Notes: generated by a model not told the origin, from the sequence alone. Numbered from the stretch's first letter, positions 1 to 9,425 are shown. The stretch is 64,000 nt of DNA from Polaribacter filamentus (GCF_002943715.1 NZ_MQUA01000013.1:1605001-1669000); one strand, 5' to 3'. Translations and numbers: made by a program.

Positions 1-651
1 AAAATTGATTTAGAAATTTCTACTAAACTTTCAAATTTTAAATCAAAATTAGGTTTAACAAAAGTCGTTAAAGAGAAAAGTTTATTGTTTAATGAGCAGT
101 ATCTAAATAGAACCAAGAACGAATATGTAAAAGGATATTTTCAAACAGAGAAATATTTTACAGAAATAAGAACCATTTTATTGGCACAGTTTATAATTAA
201 AGACAAACTTTCTAATTCTACAAAAGGTTATTCAGAAGAAATAAATTTAAAAGAAAACTCCTGTTCTTTGCATGTTAGACGAGGAGATTACATTTCAAAC
301 AGAAAAACAAATAGCATTCATGGAACTTGTGGATTACATTATTACTGTGAAGCTGTTAAATTGATGATTGAGAATCATAATAACACCCATTTTTATATTT
401 TTTCTGATGATATTCCTTGGGCAAAAGAGAATATTAAACCAGAAAATGTAACCTACATAGAGCACACAACCGTGCCACATGAAGATATGCTTTTAATGAG
501 TTTATGTAAACACAATATTACAGCAAATAGCAGTTTTTCTTGGTGGGGAGCTTGGTTAAACAAAAATGAAAATAAAACTGTAATTGCGCCAAAAATATGG
601 TTTCTTGAAAAAGACAACGAGATTGCTTGCGAAAGCTGGATAAAAATATAA
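1..651 (+). CDS. Alpha-1,2-fucosyltransferase family protein (GT11), 5'-truncated by the window edge
   Basis: The reading frame is open from base 1, so the true start lies upstream. Visible family GT11 motifs are HVRRGDY (GDP-fucose binding region) and the C-terminal block ANSSFSWWGAWL. GT11 enzymes move fucose from GDP-fucose onto galactose or similar acceptors in O-antigen or capsule chains, in the cytoplasm. The stop overlaps the ATG of the next glycosyltransferase by one base (TAATG), which indicates translational coupling in a surface-polysaccharide operon. Fucose and galactoside specificity is a family-level inference; the acceptor cannot be read from the sequence. Confidence 0.85.
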   Translation, partial: KIDLEISTKLSNFKSKLGLTKVVKEKSLLFNEQYLNRTKNEYVKGYFQTEKYFTEIRTILLAQFIIKDKLSNSTKGYSEEINLKENSCSLHVRRGDYISNRKTNSIHGTCGLHYYCEAVKLMIENHNNTHFYIFSDDIPWAKENIKPENVTYIEHTTVPHEDMLLMSLCKHNITANSSFSWWGAWLNKNENKTVIAPKIWFLEKDNEIACESWIKI

Positions 652-1394
652 TGTTATATAAATTCTACTTTATAAATTTAGATAAAAGCACTGAACGACG
701 TGAATTTATGGAAGATCAATTTAAAAAATTGAATATTCCGATTACACGAATTACAGCAACTTATGGTAGAGAGTTAGGGTCTGGTTTCTTAAAAAAGGAA
801 AAACAAAAACATAATATCTTAGCGCATTTTCCATTACCAAATGACGGTGAAATTGGTATTTGTTTAACGCATTTTAAATTGTGGAAATTCCTGTCAAATC
901 AGCCTGAAGATTTCTCAATAGTTTTAGAAGATGATGCATTTCTTCATGACGATTTTTTAAAAGATTTAGAGCAGCTTTTATCAGAAATAACTACAAACGA
1001 TTTTCTAGATATTTCTGGTAAAAAAGGATTTTATTCTTTAGAGAAAAGTAAATTAATCAAAAAATTTTTAATGCCTCCGGTTTTAATGATTGGTCAAATT
1101 ATTGGCAAAAATGCTGCTAAAAAATTATCCAATAATTTGAGTGATTATTATGCACCGATTGATGTAATGAAACAAGATGTTTACAAACACAAAGTCCCTT
1201 TATACTCTACAAATAAACAATATGTTGTTAGTATTGACAAAAAAATGGGAGGAAGTACCATTCAGCAAAACAATATGGTTATCTGGAAAAAAGCAGTAAG
1301 AGAAATCATTCGTCCTTTTTGGCAAATAATTGCCCTTTTCACTTATAAACTAAACCGATGTGTAAGAAACTATGCGTTCTACAACAATAACTAG
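651..1394 (+). CDS. Glycosyltransferase family 25 (LPS/LOS biosynthesis)
   Basis: A 247-residue protein starting FYFINLDKSTERR after a short lead, the usual GT25 N-terminus, followed by GEIGICLTH and the acidic metal-binding motif VLEDDAF. GT25 enzymes often transfer galactose in lipooligosaccharide outer cores. I chose the ATG at 651 because it overlaps the previous stop and begins directly at the conserved fold; an in-frame start at 627 would add eight unconserved residues. It converges on the next gene, and the two stop codons overlap within the palindrome ACTAGT. Confidence 0.85.
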   Translation: MLYKFYFINLDKSTERREFMEDQFKKLNIPITRITATYGRELGSGFLKKEKQKHNILAHFPLPNDGEIGICLTHFKLWKFLSNQPEDFSIVLEDDAFLHDDFLKDLEQLLSEITTNDFLDISGKKGFYSLEKSKLIKKFLMPPVLMIGQIIGKNAAKKLSNNLSDYYAPIDVMKQDVYKHKVPLYSTNKQYVVSIDKKMGGSTIQQNNMVIWKKAVREIIRPFWQIIALFTYKLNRCVRNYAFYNNN

Positions 1395-2146
1395 TTTTCT
1401 TTAATTCCTTTATTTAACATCCACAATTTAATATACCTCGTTAAAACGCCATATGCTTGAGTTTTGGCTACTAAAAAACCAGTAAATCCGTCTAAAAAAC
1501 CAAGACGAATTATATAGTGAATAAAAAAACGAGCAGGCGGTTTTATCAGTACATGGTAGATATTTACTTTATCACCTCTTTTATGCAACTCTATTGCTCT
1601 AATTGCTGCGTAATGATTCATTTTAGAAATATAATGATCATAATTTCTGTATGAAAAATGGTCTATTTTATTTTTAAAAAATCCTAATTTTCCTTTTGTA
1701 ATAATTTTTTCATGAACAAGCCCACTATATCTGCAATGCTCTTTTAAAAACAAACGAATTACTTTATCTCTTTGAAAACCGCTGTAATCAACACGTTTTT
1801 TACAAAAATAGAATGTTCTTCTAATGTAAAAACCTACATTGCCATTTGGGTTTTTAATAGCTTCAAAAACTTCTCCTCTAACTTCTAGCGTTACTCTTTC
1901 ATCAGCATCTAAAATATAAATCCAAGGATGTTTTGCTTGATCAATTGCAAAGTTTTTTTGAGAAGAAAAATCATCAAACTTTCGTTTGATGATTTTTACA
2001 TTATATTTTTCTGCTAAAGTTACGGTATCATCAGTACTAAAGGAATCTATTACAATAATTTCATCAGCAAAACTAACAGATTTAATAGCTTCTTCGATAT
2101 GAATTTCTTCATTTAAAGTAGGAATAATTGCAGTAATCTTTGTCAT
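1391..2146 (-). CDS. Glycosyltransferase family 2, WaaE/KdtX-like
   Basis: A 251-residue GT-A fold enzyme. The N-terminus reads ITAIIPTLNEEIHIEEAI, then IVIDSFSTDDT and the metal-binding ILDADERV motif. This arrangement is typical of LPS core glucosyltransferases of the WaaE group, which use a UDP-sugar at the inner membrane. The C-terminal part is rich in basic and aromatic residues, which suits membrane association. It begins 14 bases after dapD on the same strand, so the two are probably co-transcribed although their pathways differ. The exact sugar is unknown. Confidence 0.85.
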   Translation of the reverse strand: MTKITAIIPTLNEEIHIEEAIKSVSFADEIIVIDSFSTDDTVTLAEKYNVKIIKRKFDDFSSQKNFAIDQAKHPWIYILDADERVTLEVRGEVFEAIKNPNGNVGFYIRRTFYFCKKRVDYSGFQRDKVIRLFLKEHCRYSGLVHEKIITKGKLGFFKNKIDHFSYRNYDHYISKMNHYAAIRAIELHKRGDKVNIYHVLIKPPARFFIHYIIRLGFLDGFTGFLVAKTQAYGVLTRYIKLWMLNKGIKEN

Positions 2147-2160
2147 AGCTTTTTCAAATC

Positions 2161-2976
2161 TTAAACGGCAACATCGTATTCACGTAAGGCATCATTTAAA
2201 GAAGTTTTTTTGTTGGTACTTTCTTTTCTTTTTCCGATAATTAATGCACACGGCACATTGTATTCTCCTGATGGAAATTTCTTAGTATAACTCCCTGGTA
2301 TTACTACAGATCTTGCAGGAACCACGCCTTTCATTTCAACAGGTACATCACCAGTAACATCAATAATTTTAGTACTCATGGTTAGCACAACATTCGCGCC
2401 TAAAACAGCTTCTTTCTCTACTCTTACTCCTTCTACAACAATACATCTAGAACCTATAAAAGCGCCATCTTCAATAATAACCGGTGCAGCTTGTAAGGGT
2501 TCTAGAACACCACCAATGCCTACGCCTCCAGATAAATGTACATTTTTACCAATTTGCGCACAAGAACCAACTGTAGCCCACGTATCAACCATGGTGCCTT
2601 CATCTACATACGCCCCAATATTTACATAACTTGGCATTAAAATAGTTCCGGGTGCAATATAAGCGCCATGTCTTGCAACTGCATTTGGCACTACTCTAAT
2701 TCCTCTTTCTGCAAAGTTTCTTTTTAACGGAATTTTATCATGATATTCAAAAATACCAGCTTCTAAAGTTTCCATTTTCTGAATTGGAAAATACAACACG
2801 ACTGCTTTTTTAACCCATTCATTAACTTGCCATCCACCATCAATTGGTTGTGCAACTCTAAGTTCTCCTTTATCTAATAAATCAACTACTTTTCTAATCG
2901 TATCAATCGTGTTTTGTTCTTGCAATAATTCACGATTTTCCCAAGCTGATTCTATAATTTTCCTAATTTTTTCCAT
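2161..2976 (-). CDS. dapD: 2,3,4,5-tetrahydropyridine-2,6-dicarboxylate N-succinyltransferase
   Basis: DapD transfers succinyl from succinyl-CoA to tetrahydrodipicolinate in the lysine/meso-diaminopimelate pathway, supplying peptidoglycan cross-links. The protein is 271 residues, the usual length. An N-terminal helical domain (about 1-95) precedes a left-handed beta-helix of hexapeptide repeats (about 100-240) with the signature region GAYIAPGTILMPSYVNIGAYV, shown here in part, and GGVGIGG. The enzyme is a cytoplasmic trimer. It heads a two-gene unit with the GT2 and is divergent from ruvX. Confidence 0.96.
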   Translation of the reverse strand: MEKIRKIIESAWENRELLQEQNTIDTIRKVVDLLDKGELRVAQPIDGGWQVNEWVKKAVVLYFPIQKMETLEAGIFEYHDKIPLKRNFAERGIRVVPNAVARHGAYIAPGTILMPSYVNIGAYVDEGTMVDTWATVGSCAQIGKNVHLSGGVGIGGVLEPLQAAPVIIEDGAFIGSRCIVVEGVRVEKEAVLGANVVLTMSTKIIDVTGDVPVEMKGVVPARSVVIPGSYTKKFPSGEYNVPCALIIGKRKESTNKKTSLNDALREYDVAV

Positions 2977-2995
2977 CTTAATAAATTCATTTTTG

Positions 2996-3003
2996 CAAAT
3001 ATA
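2996..3003 (-). promoter_or_regulatory. Bacteroidota -7 element for dapD (TATATTTG)
   Basis: On the minus strand this reads TATATTTG, an exact match to the flavobacterial TANNTTTG -7 consensus, about 20 bases upstream of the dapD ATG. No TTG at the preferred upstream distance was found, so only the -7 element is supported. Confidence 0.5.
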
Positions 3004-3118
3004 AATTTATCTGCAAAAACTAAGAGCGAAGATACATTTTTTAAACACATATCCATCCTTTGTTTAAAATACAAAACACCTTTTCTATTAACTTCTTGAT
3101 AATATCATCATTAATTAA

Positions 3119-3147
3119 TTGTATTAAAAGTATAAACTATATTTTTG
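3119..3147 (+). promoter_or_regulatory. Flavobacterial promoter for ruvX (TTG-N18-TATTTTTG)
   Basis: TTG at 3119-3121 and TATTTTTG at 3140-3147 are separated by 18 bases, inside the normal range for the sigma-A promoters of this phylum. Transcription would begin near 3153. This places the long upstream extension of the ruvX frame outside the transcript and supports the TTG start at 3165. Confidence 0.6.
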
Positions 3148-3164
3148 CAGAAATAGTATACAAC

Positions 3165-3575
3165 TTGGGAAGAATTTTAGCAATTGATTTTGGAAAGAAA
3201 AGAACAGGAATTGCAGTTACAGACGAATTGCAAATTATTGCTTCTGGTTTAACAACGGTAAATACAGATGAAATTTTTGTGTTTTTAAAAGAATATATTT
3301 CTAAAGAAAAAGTAGATCTTTTTATCGTTGGAAAACCAAAACAGATGAATAATACGGATAGTGAAAGTGAAGCTTTGATATTACCTTTTCTAGAAAAATT
3401 ATCCAAAGAAATACCACAAATTGAAGTTAAAAGAGTGGATGAACGTTTTACTTCTAAAATAGCTTTTCAAACAATGATTGATGGCGGTTTGAAAAAAAAT
3501 CAACGAAAAAATAAAGCGTTGGTTGATGAAATTAGCGCCACAATTATTTTACAATCCTATTTGTATAATAAATAG
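3165..3575 (+). CDS. ruvX: RuvX/YqgF family Holliday junction resolvase-like nuclease
   Basis: RuvX has an RNase H-like fold and is implicated in 16S rRNA 5' maturation as well as recombination. The N-terminal strand GRILAIDFGKKRTGIAVTD carries the first catalytic Asp; VGKP and RVDERFTS follow, and the last conserved Asp lies in ALVDEISATIILQSYL. The frame stays open back to 3060, but homology begins at LGRILAID and a good promoter lies at 3119-3147, so TTG at 3165 is chosen. That gives 136 residues, the usual family length. Confidence 0.9.
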   Translation: MGRILAIDFGKKRTGIAVTDELQIIASGLTTVNTDEIFVFLKEYISKEKVDLFIVGKPKQMNNTDSESEALILPFLEKLSKEIPQIEVKRVDERFTSKIAFQTMIDGGLKKNQRKNKALVDEISATIILQSYLYNK

Positions 3576-3664
3576 TTAACCTGTTATTAATCTGTAATTA
3601 TTGAATCGTTTAAGTGTTAAAACTGTTCAAAAAATTAAACCAATTAAAATTCGTAATTCAAAGT

Positions 3665-3696
3665 TTGGTAATTCGAAATTCTAAATTGTACTTTTG
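3665..3696 (+). promoter_or_regulatory. Flavobacterial promoter for def (TTG-N21-TACTTTTG)
   Basis: TACTTTTG at 3689-3696 matches TANNTTTG, with a TTG at 3665-3667 at 21-base spacing. The def ATG follows 20 bases after the -7 element. Confidence 0.55.
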
Positions 3697-3716
3697 CACT
3701 CATTAAAAAATTAAAA

Positions 3717-4307
3717 ATGATATTACCAATTATCGCTTATGGAGATCCTGTTCTCAGAAAAGTGGGAACAAAAATAGATAAAGAATATTCAGAATTAGCA
3801 ACATTAATTGCCAACATGAAAGAAACCATGTACAATGCATCTGGTGTTGGTTTGGCTGCTCCTCAAATAGGGCTTGCAATTCGTTTGTTTATTATTGACG
3901 CTTCTCCTTTTGCAGAAGATGAAGATTTAGATGACGAAGATAGAGCAACTTTAAAAACATTTAATCGTGTTTTTATAAATGCAAAAATCATCAAAGAAGA
4001 AGGTGAAGAATGGACGTTTAATGAAGGTTGTTTAAGCATTCCTGATGTTCGCGAGGACGTATCTCGTCAGCCAAAAATAACAATTGAATATCAAGATGAA
4101 GATTTTAAAACGCACACAGAAGTTTTAGAAGGATTAGCCGCTCGAGTTTTTCAGCATGAATATGATCATATTGAAGGAATTTTATTTACAGATAAACTTT
4201 CAACGCTTAAAAAAAGATTGTTAAAAAAGAGGCTTGAAAATATTTCTAAAGGAAAGATTAACGCGGATTATAGAATGAATTTTCCAAATTTAAAAAAAGG
4301 TAAATAA
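3717..4307 (+). CDS. def: Peptide deformylase
   Basis: Removes the N-formyl group from nascent proteins on the ribosome; a metal-dependent cytoplasmic enzyme. All three family motifs are present in 196 residues: GVGLAAPQIG (about 43-52), EGCLSIP (about 103-109) and QHEYDHIEG, an HExxH metal site (about 144-152). The length is typical of Bacteroidota deformylases, and an acidic insertion (EDEDLDDEDRA) between motifs 1 and 2 is also seen in this group. It follows ruvX and precedes a DUF5606 gene and mazG, a conserved flavobacterial order. Confidence 0.97.
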   Translation: MILPIIAYGDPVLRKVGTKIDKEYSELATLIANMKETMYNASGVGLAAPQIGLAIRLFIIDASPFAEDEDLDDEDRATLKTFNRVFINAKIIKEEGEEWTFNEGCLSIPDVREDVSRQPKITIEYQDEDFKTHTEVLEGLAARVFQHEYDHIEGILFTDKLSTLKKRLLKKRLENISKGKINADYRMNFPNLKKGK

Positions 4308-4446
4308 TTAAAATAAAGTCTGTTTAAAAAGTACTTCAATCAAAAATAATTTGATTATAAATTGTAAACAAACTTCATAAAAACATCAATTTTCAATTTA
4401 AAATAACTTTTCGATAGAGATCGAGAAGAAAAACAATATAAAATAT

Positions 4447-4866
4447 ATGGAATTTAATAAAATCATTTCTGTTAACGGTAAACCAGGTTTATACCAAGTG
4501 GTTTCACAATCTAAAAATGCAATTATCGTAGAATCTTTAACAGACAAAAAACGTTTGGCAATCAACTCTACGCAAAATGTTAGTTTGCTAGAAAATATTG
4601 CAATTTACACCTATGAAGAAGATGTGCCATTGTTAACTATTTTTAAATCTATGTATACAAAAACGGAAGGAAAAGAAGCGATTTCCCATAAAGAAAGTGG
4701 CAACAAATTAGCCGCATTTTTTGCCGAGGTTTTACCAAATTATGATGTGGAAAGGGTATATTCTTCTAACATTAAAAAAGTAATTCAGTGGTTTAATTTA
4801 TTAGTAGTTTCAGGAATGGATTTTTCTAAAGTAGAAGCTCCCGCCAAAGAAACTGAGAAAGAGTAA
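4447..4866 (+). CDS. DUF5606 domain-containing protein
   Basis: A 139-residue cytoplasmic protein with no signal peptide or membrane segment. The N-terminal part (ISVNGKPGLYQVVSQSKNAIIVESL) looks like a small SH3-like barrel and is followed by a helical part ending in a Lys/Glu-rich tail. This matches the Bacteroidota family DUF5606, whose function is not known. Its constant place between def and mazG suggests a housekeeping role, possibly in translation or nucleotide hygiene; that is inference from position only. Confidence 0.75.
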   Translation: MEFNKIISVNGKPGLYQVVSQSKNAIIVESLTDKKRLAINSTQNVSLLENIAIYTYEEDVPLLTIFKSMYTKTEGKEAISHKESGNKLAAFFAEVLPNYDVERVYSSNIKKVIQWFNLLVVSGMDFSKVEAPAKETEKE

Positions 4867-4867
4867 A

Positions 4868-4899
4868 TAGTTTTTAGTTTTTAGTTTTTAGTTTTTAGT
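4868..4899. repeat. Short 7-bp tandem repeat (TAGTTTT) in the DUF5606-mazG gap
   Basis: Four to five consecutive copies of TAGTTTT directly follow the DUF5606 stop. The unit is AT-rich and could expand or contract by slippage. It lies in a 116-base intergenic gap and no gene is affected. Confidence 0.7.
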
Positions 4900-4982
4900 G
4901 AAAATAAAAAATCGACGACGAAAAAAATTTTCACTAAACAAACTTGAAACTTTGCAACTCTAAATATTTTTAAATTAATAAA

Positions 4983-5762
4983 ATGAACTCAAGAACAGAA
5001 CAGCTAGCTGCTTTTAATCGTTTGTTAGATATTATGGATGAACTTCGTGAGAAGTGTCCTTGGGATAAAAAACAAACTTTAGAAAGCTTGCGCCATTTAA
5101 CGATTGAAGAAACGTATGAATTGGCAGATGCTATTCTTGACGATGACTTGCAAGAAATAAAAAATGAGCTCGGCGATGTTCTGTTGCACATTGTTTTTTA
5201 TGCAAAAATTGGAAGTGAAAAACAAGCTTTTGATATCGGCGATGTTGCAAATGCTATTTCTGATAAATTGATTCATAGACACCCTCATATTTATGGCGAT
5301 GTTATTGTTGAAAATGAAGAAGATGTAAAACGAAATTGGGAACAATTAAAACTAAAAGAAGGTAAAAATTCTGTTTTAGAAGGTGTTCCCAAAAGTTTAC
5401 CGGCAGTTGTAAAGGCTAGTAGAATTCAAGAAAAAGTTGCAGGAGTTGGTTTTGACTGGGAAAATCCAGCACAAGTTTGGGAAAAAGTACAAGAAGAACT
5501 CTCTGAACTAAACGAAGAAGTTAAAGCTGGAAACCAAGAAAACACCGAAAAAGAGTTTGGTGATGTTTTATTTTCGATCATTAATTACGCACGTTTTATT
5601 GGCGTAAATCCAGAAAATGCTTTAGAAAAAACCAATAAAAAATTTATTAATCGTTTTCAATATTTAGAAAAAGAAACTAAAAAAGAAGGAAAAGAACTTT
5701 CTAATATGACCCTTGATGAAATGGACGTATATTGGGAAAAATCGAAAGAGTTTTTTAAATAA
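4983..5762 (+). CDS. mazG: Nucleoside triphosphate pyrophosphohydrolase MazG
   Basis: Hydrolyses (d)NTPs to NMP and pyrophosphate, a nucleotide-pool cleaning enzyme that also affects the stringent response. There are two tandem MazG domains in 259 residues. The first has KCPWDKKQTLESLRHLTIEE, the EExxE-type metal site and ELGDVLLHIVFYA; the second repeats the pattern with EKEFGDVLFSIINYARF. The length is typical. The start at 4983 follows an A-rich leader after the 7-bp tandem repeat. Confidence 0.95.
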   Translation: MNSRTEQLAAFNRLLDIMDELREKCPWDKKQTLESLRHLTIEETYELADAILDDDLQEIKNELGDVLLHIVFYAKIGSEKQAFDIGDVANAISDKLIHRHPHIYGDVIVENEEDVKRNWEQLKLKEGKNSVLEGVPKSLPAVVKASRIQEKVAGVGFDWENPAQVWEKVQEELSELNEEVKAGNQENTEKEFGDVLFSIINYARFIGVNPENALEKTNKKFINRFQYLEKETKKEGKELSNMTLDEMDVYWEKSKEFFK

Positions 5763-5796
5763 ATACATTAAAACAATTTGTTTTTTTTTGAAAATT

Positions 5797-5835
5797 AAAA
5801 AAATCCTTCAAGTTTTTAAACTTGAAGGATTTTTT
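5797..5835. terminator. Bidirectional intrinsic terminator between mazG and the OmpA gene
   Basis: A near-perfect stem of about 16 base pairs built on ATCCTTCAAG and its complement, flanked by A-tract and T-tract, sits between convergent genes. It can end transcription from both sides. Confidence 0.85.
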
Positions 5836-5874
5836 AATTGAACTATTTATGGTTTTAAATCACTCTTTATTGAC

Positions 5875-6741
5875 TTAGTCTTTTATTTTATCTTCTGCAA
5901 TCAACGCAAAGAATTTATCTAAATTCGGTAAAATTATAATTTTAGTTCTTCTGTTTTTAGCTCTATTTTCATTGGATGTATTAGGCATCAAAGGCATTGT
6001 ACTCCCTCTACCAGCGGCAATTAACCTACTACCATCTACCTTGTGTTTACCTTCTAAAATTCTAACAATTGCAGTGGCTCTTTTTGCACTTAACTCCCAA
6101 TTATCTTGCACATCTTCATTATTAATTGATTGAGAATCTGTATGACCTTCAATCATAACATCCATACTTGGTTCTAATTTAAGAAGGTTCGCCAATCTTT
6201 CAAGAAAAGGATACGCACCACTTTTAACTCTAAAACTTGCTGTGTTAAATAATAATTTATCAGAAATAGAAATCATAACCACCGTTTGTTCTATCTTGAT
6301 ATTAATATCATCAGTCCCATTTAAGTCTGATGAATTCATTTTATTTTTTAAGTTATAAGAAATAGCTATGTTTAAGGAGTCTTTTAAAGTTTTTGCTGTA
6401 GCCAAAATTACAGGATCTACTTTAGATAAAGTTTCTCTCATACTTTTTCTTGTCTTATTAGAAATAACTGCTGTTTTACCAACCATATCTAATTTTACAT
6501 CATTTTCGTCTTGCAACTTATCGTTATCAATTTTTAAAGAATTAATTTTCTCATAATAATTAGCAACCCTTTGTTCAATATTTGCAAATTTAGCTTCTAG
6601 CTCTTCTTTTTCGATGGTTGTTTTTTGAAGAGTCCCTTTAACATTTGTAATCTGATTTTCTAAAGCAACATACTTTTTTTTAGAAACACATGATGTTGCT
6701 ACTAAAATTAATGCTAAAATGGGGATAATTGTTTTTTTCAT
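5875..6741 (-). CDS. OmpA family peptidoglycan-binding lipoprotein
   Basis: A 288-residue protein. The N-terminus is a lipoprotein signal with lipobox ATSC (about residue 18), then a coiled-coil stretch (about 20-85, heptad-like Leu/Ile/Glu/Lys), then a C-terminal OmpA domain with LLFNTASFRVKSGA, MIEGHTDSQS, NWELSAKRA and AAGRGSTMP. OmpA domains bind diaminopimelate in peptidoglycan, so this probably tethers the outer membrane to the wall. It is a single gene ending at a shared terminator; valS lies upstream on the same strand. Confidence 0.9.
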   Translation of the reverse strand: MKKTIIPILALILVATSCVSKKKYVALENQITNVKGTLQKTTIEKEELEAKFANIEQRVANYYEKINSLKIDNDKLQDENDVKLDMVGKTAVISNKTRKSMRETLSKVDPVILATAKTLKDSLNIAISYNLKNKMNSSDLNGTDDINIKIEQTVVMISISDKLLFNTASFRVKSGAYPFLERLANLLKLEPSMDVMIEGHTDSQSINNEDVQDNWELSAKRATAIVRILEGKHKVDGSRLIAAGRGSTMPLMPNTSNENRAKNRRTKIIILPNLDKFFALIAEDKIKD

Positions 6742-6788
6742 TACTACTGTTTTTGGATAATAATTATTTTTGACTACTATTTATAAAA

Positions 6789-9425
6789 TTATTTTAGCGA
6801 GTTTAAACTACTTTTAATAGTTTCGATTTTCGCAACCGTATCTGCTTCTTTTTTGCGTTCTAAAGTAATTACTTCTTCGGGCGCATTTGCCACAAAACGT
6901 TCGTTTGATAATTTTTTTGAAATTCCGAATAAGAAACCTTCTGCTCTTTTTAATTCGCCTTCTAGTTTTTCAATTTCAGCCTCCAAATCGATATTTTCAG
7001 CAGAAATTGGCACAAAATATTCATTCGATTTCACTCTAAATGAGGCACCTTCTACTTTTTCTGAAACCGTTTTTATTGCGGATGCATTTGTTAATTTCTG
7101 AATAACAGCATCAAATTCTTTGGTGTTTTTTTCATTATCAACTACAAATAATTCAACAGCATCTTTAAAAGAAATATTTTTATCTTTTCTGATGGTTCTA
7201 ATTCCTGAAACTACCGAAGTTGCAAATTCAAAATCAGTAATAATTTCTGAATTAAATTTGGTTTGAACTGGATATTTTGCAATAACTAAGGCTTCATCCG
7301 AAGTTCTTTCTGCAATATGTTGCCAAATTTCTTCGGTTAAAAATGGCATAAACGGATGCAATATTTTTAGATTATTCTCTAAAACTTCAATAATTCCGTT
7401 AAATGTCTTTTGATCAATTGGTTGCTGATATTCCGGTTTTACAATCTCTAATAACCACGAAGAAAAATCATCCGTAATTAATTTATAAATTGCCATTAAA
7501 GCATCCGACAAACGATATTTAGAAAAATGATCTTCTGTTTCTACCAATGTTTTTTGAAACTTAGCTTCATACCAGGCCAAGCCAATTTTAGATGTTTCTG
7601 GTTGCTCTAAAGTTGCATCAATTTCCCAACCTTTTATCAAACGGAAAGCATTCCAAATTTTGTTTGCAAATCCTTTTCCTTGCTGACATAAATCTTCATC
7701 AAACATTAAATCGTTTCCTGCCGCAGAACTTAATAAAAGTCCAACTCTTACACCATCTGCGCCATAATCATCAATTAATTTTAGTGCATCAGGAGAATTC
7801 CCTAAAGATTTAGACATTTTTCGTCTTTGTTTATCTCTAACTAAGCCCGTTAAATACACATTCTGAAAAGGTTTTTCGTCTTTATATTCATAACCAGCAA
7901 TAATCATTCTTGCCACCCAGAAAAATAAAATATCTGGACCAGTAACTAAATCGTTTGTTGGGTAATAGTATTTAATTTCTTCGTTTTCAGGATTACGAAT
8001 TCCGTCAAAAACATTCATTGGCCATAACCAAGCCGAAAACCAAGTATCAACCACATCCGTTTCTTGTCTTAAGTTGGAAGCTAATAATGATTTGTTACCT
8101 GATTTTTCTTTTGCAAGCTCTATAGCTTCTTCAGCATTCTCTGCTACTACAAAATCTTCTTTTCCATCCCCGTAGAAAAATGCCGGAATTTGTTGTCCCC
8201 ACATTAACTGACGAGAAATATTCCAATCGCGAATATTTTCCATCCAATGGCGATAGGTATTTTCGAATTTCTTCGGATATAAATTGATTTCAGAATTTTC
8301 GCCTAAAACTGCTTCAATTGCAGGTTTTACCAAATCTTCCATCTTTAAAAACCATTGATCAGACAGTCTAGGTTCTATAACTGCTTTTGTTCTTTCTGAG
8401 GTTCCTACTTTATTTGTGTGAACTTCCGTTTTTACTAAAAAGCCCTTTTCTTCTAATTCTTCTGTAATTTCTTTACGAACAACAAATCTGTCTTTTCCTT
8501 GATAATGCAATCCGAAGGAATTTAAAGACGCATCATCATTAAAAATATCGATTACTTCTAAATTGTGCTTTTCTCCTAAATTCTTATCATTTTCATCATG
8601 TGCAGGCGTCACTTTTAAACAACCTGTACCAAATTCAACATCAACATATTCATCCTCAATAATAGGAATAACTCGGTTGCATAAAGGCACAATTGCTTTC
8701 TTGCCTTTTAAATGTCTAAAACGTTCATCATTAGGGTTGATGCAAATTGCAGTATCTCCAAAAATAGTTTCAGGACGTGTTGTAGCAATCGTTAAAGTAT
8801 CATGAGAACCTTCAATTTTATATTCTAAATAGTATAAACTTCCTTGTCTTTCTTCATGAATTACTTCTTCATCAGAAAGGGTGGTTTTTGCCTCTGGATC
8901 CCAGTTTACCATTCTGTAACCTCTGTAAATTAAACCTTTGTTGTATAAATCAACAAAAACTTTAATTACAGATTCAGACATTTCTGGATCCATGGTAAAC
9001 GCAGTTCGCTCCCAATCGCAAGAAGCTCCTAGCTTTTTTAATTGGTCTAAGATGATTCCTCCATATTGATCTTTCCAATCAAAAGCATGTTTTAGAAATT
9101 CCTCCCGCGTTAAATCGCTTTTATTAATTCCTTGTTCTTTTAACTTAGCAACTACTTTTGCCTCAGTTGCAATAGATGCGTGATCTGTGCCTGGAACCCA
9201 ACAAGCATTTTTACCCAATAAACGCGCTCGTCTTATTAACACATCTTGAATTGTGTTGTTTAACATGTGGCCCATGTGTAAAATTCCTGTTACGTTTGGC
9301 GGCGGAATTACAATTGTATACGGCTCTCTATCATCTGGCGTGGAATGAAAATAATTGTTTTTCATCCAATACGCATACCATTTGTCTTCTACCTGGCTTG
9401 CATCATATTTTGATGGAATTGTCAT
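6789..9425 (-). CDS. valS: Valine--tRNA ligase
   Basis: Class I aminoacyl-tRNA synthetase charging tRNA-Val. At 878 residues it is the usual Bacteroidota length. The HIGH signature appears as HMGHML near residue 45 and KMSKS as RKMSKSLGNSPD near residue 535. The editing (CP1) domain carries TIATTRPETIFGDTA, and the C-terminus ends in a Lys/Glu-rich coiled coil (about 810-878) typical of ValRS. Several open frames on the opposite strand inside this gene show no recognisable families and are shadows. Confidence 0.98.
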   Translation of the reverse strand: MTIPSKYDASQVEDKWYAYWMKNNYFHSTPDDREPYTIVIPPPNVTGILHMGHMLNNTIQDVLIRRARLLGKNACWVPGTDHASIATEAKVVAKLKEQGINKSDLTREEFLKHAFDWKDQYGGIILDQLKKLGASCDWERTAFTMDPEMSESVIKVFVDLYNKGLIYRGYRMVNWDPEAKTTLSDEEVIHEERQGSLYYLEYKIEGSHDTLTIATTRPETIFGDTAICINPNDERFRHLKGKKAIVPLCNRVIPIIEDEYVDVEFGTGCLKVTPAHDENDKNLGEKHNLEVIDIFNDDASLNSFGLHYQGKDRFVVRKEITEELEEKGFLVKTEVHTNKVGTSERTKAVIEPRLSDQWFLKMEDLVKPAIEAVLGENSEINLYPKKFENTYRHWMENIRDWNISRQLMWGQQIPAFFYGDGKEDFVVAENAEEAIELAKEKSGNKSLLASNLRQETDVVDTWFSAWLWPMNVFDGIRNPENEEIKYYYPTNDLVTGPDILFFWVARMIIAGYEYKDEKPFQNVYLTGLVRDKQRRKMSKSLGNSPDALKLIDDYGADGVRVGLLLSSAAGNDLMFDEDLCQQGKGFANKIWNAFRLIKGWEIDATLEQPETSKIGLAWYEAKFQKTLVETEDHFSKYRLSDALMAIYKLITDDFSSWLLEIVKPEYQQPIDQKTFNGIIEVLENNLKILHPFMPFLTEEIWQHIAERTSDEALVIAKYPVQTKFNSEIITDFEFATSVVSGIRTIRKDKNISFKDAVELFVVDNEKNTKEFDAVIQKLTNASAIKTVSEKVEGASFRVKSNEYFVPISAENIDLEAEIEKLEGELKRAEGFLFGISKKLSNERFVANAPEEVITLERKKEADTVAKIETIKSSLNSLK

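Noticed and set aside
2378..2629. Open frame opposite dapD
   Set aside because: Low-complexity translation with no family, fully inside a conserved gene on the other strand.
3060..3164. N-terminal extension of ruvX
   Set aside because: No family similarity, and it lies upstream of and across the promoter at 3119-3147.
4868..4899. Tandem repeat as CRISPR or origin iterons
   Set aside because: The unit is only 7 bp with no spacers, and no dnaA or initiator gene is near.
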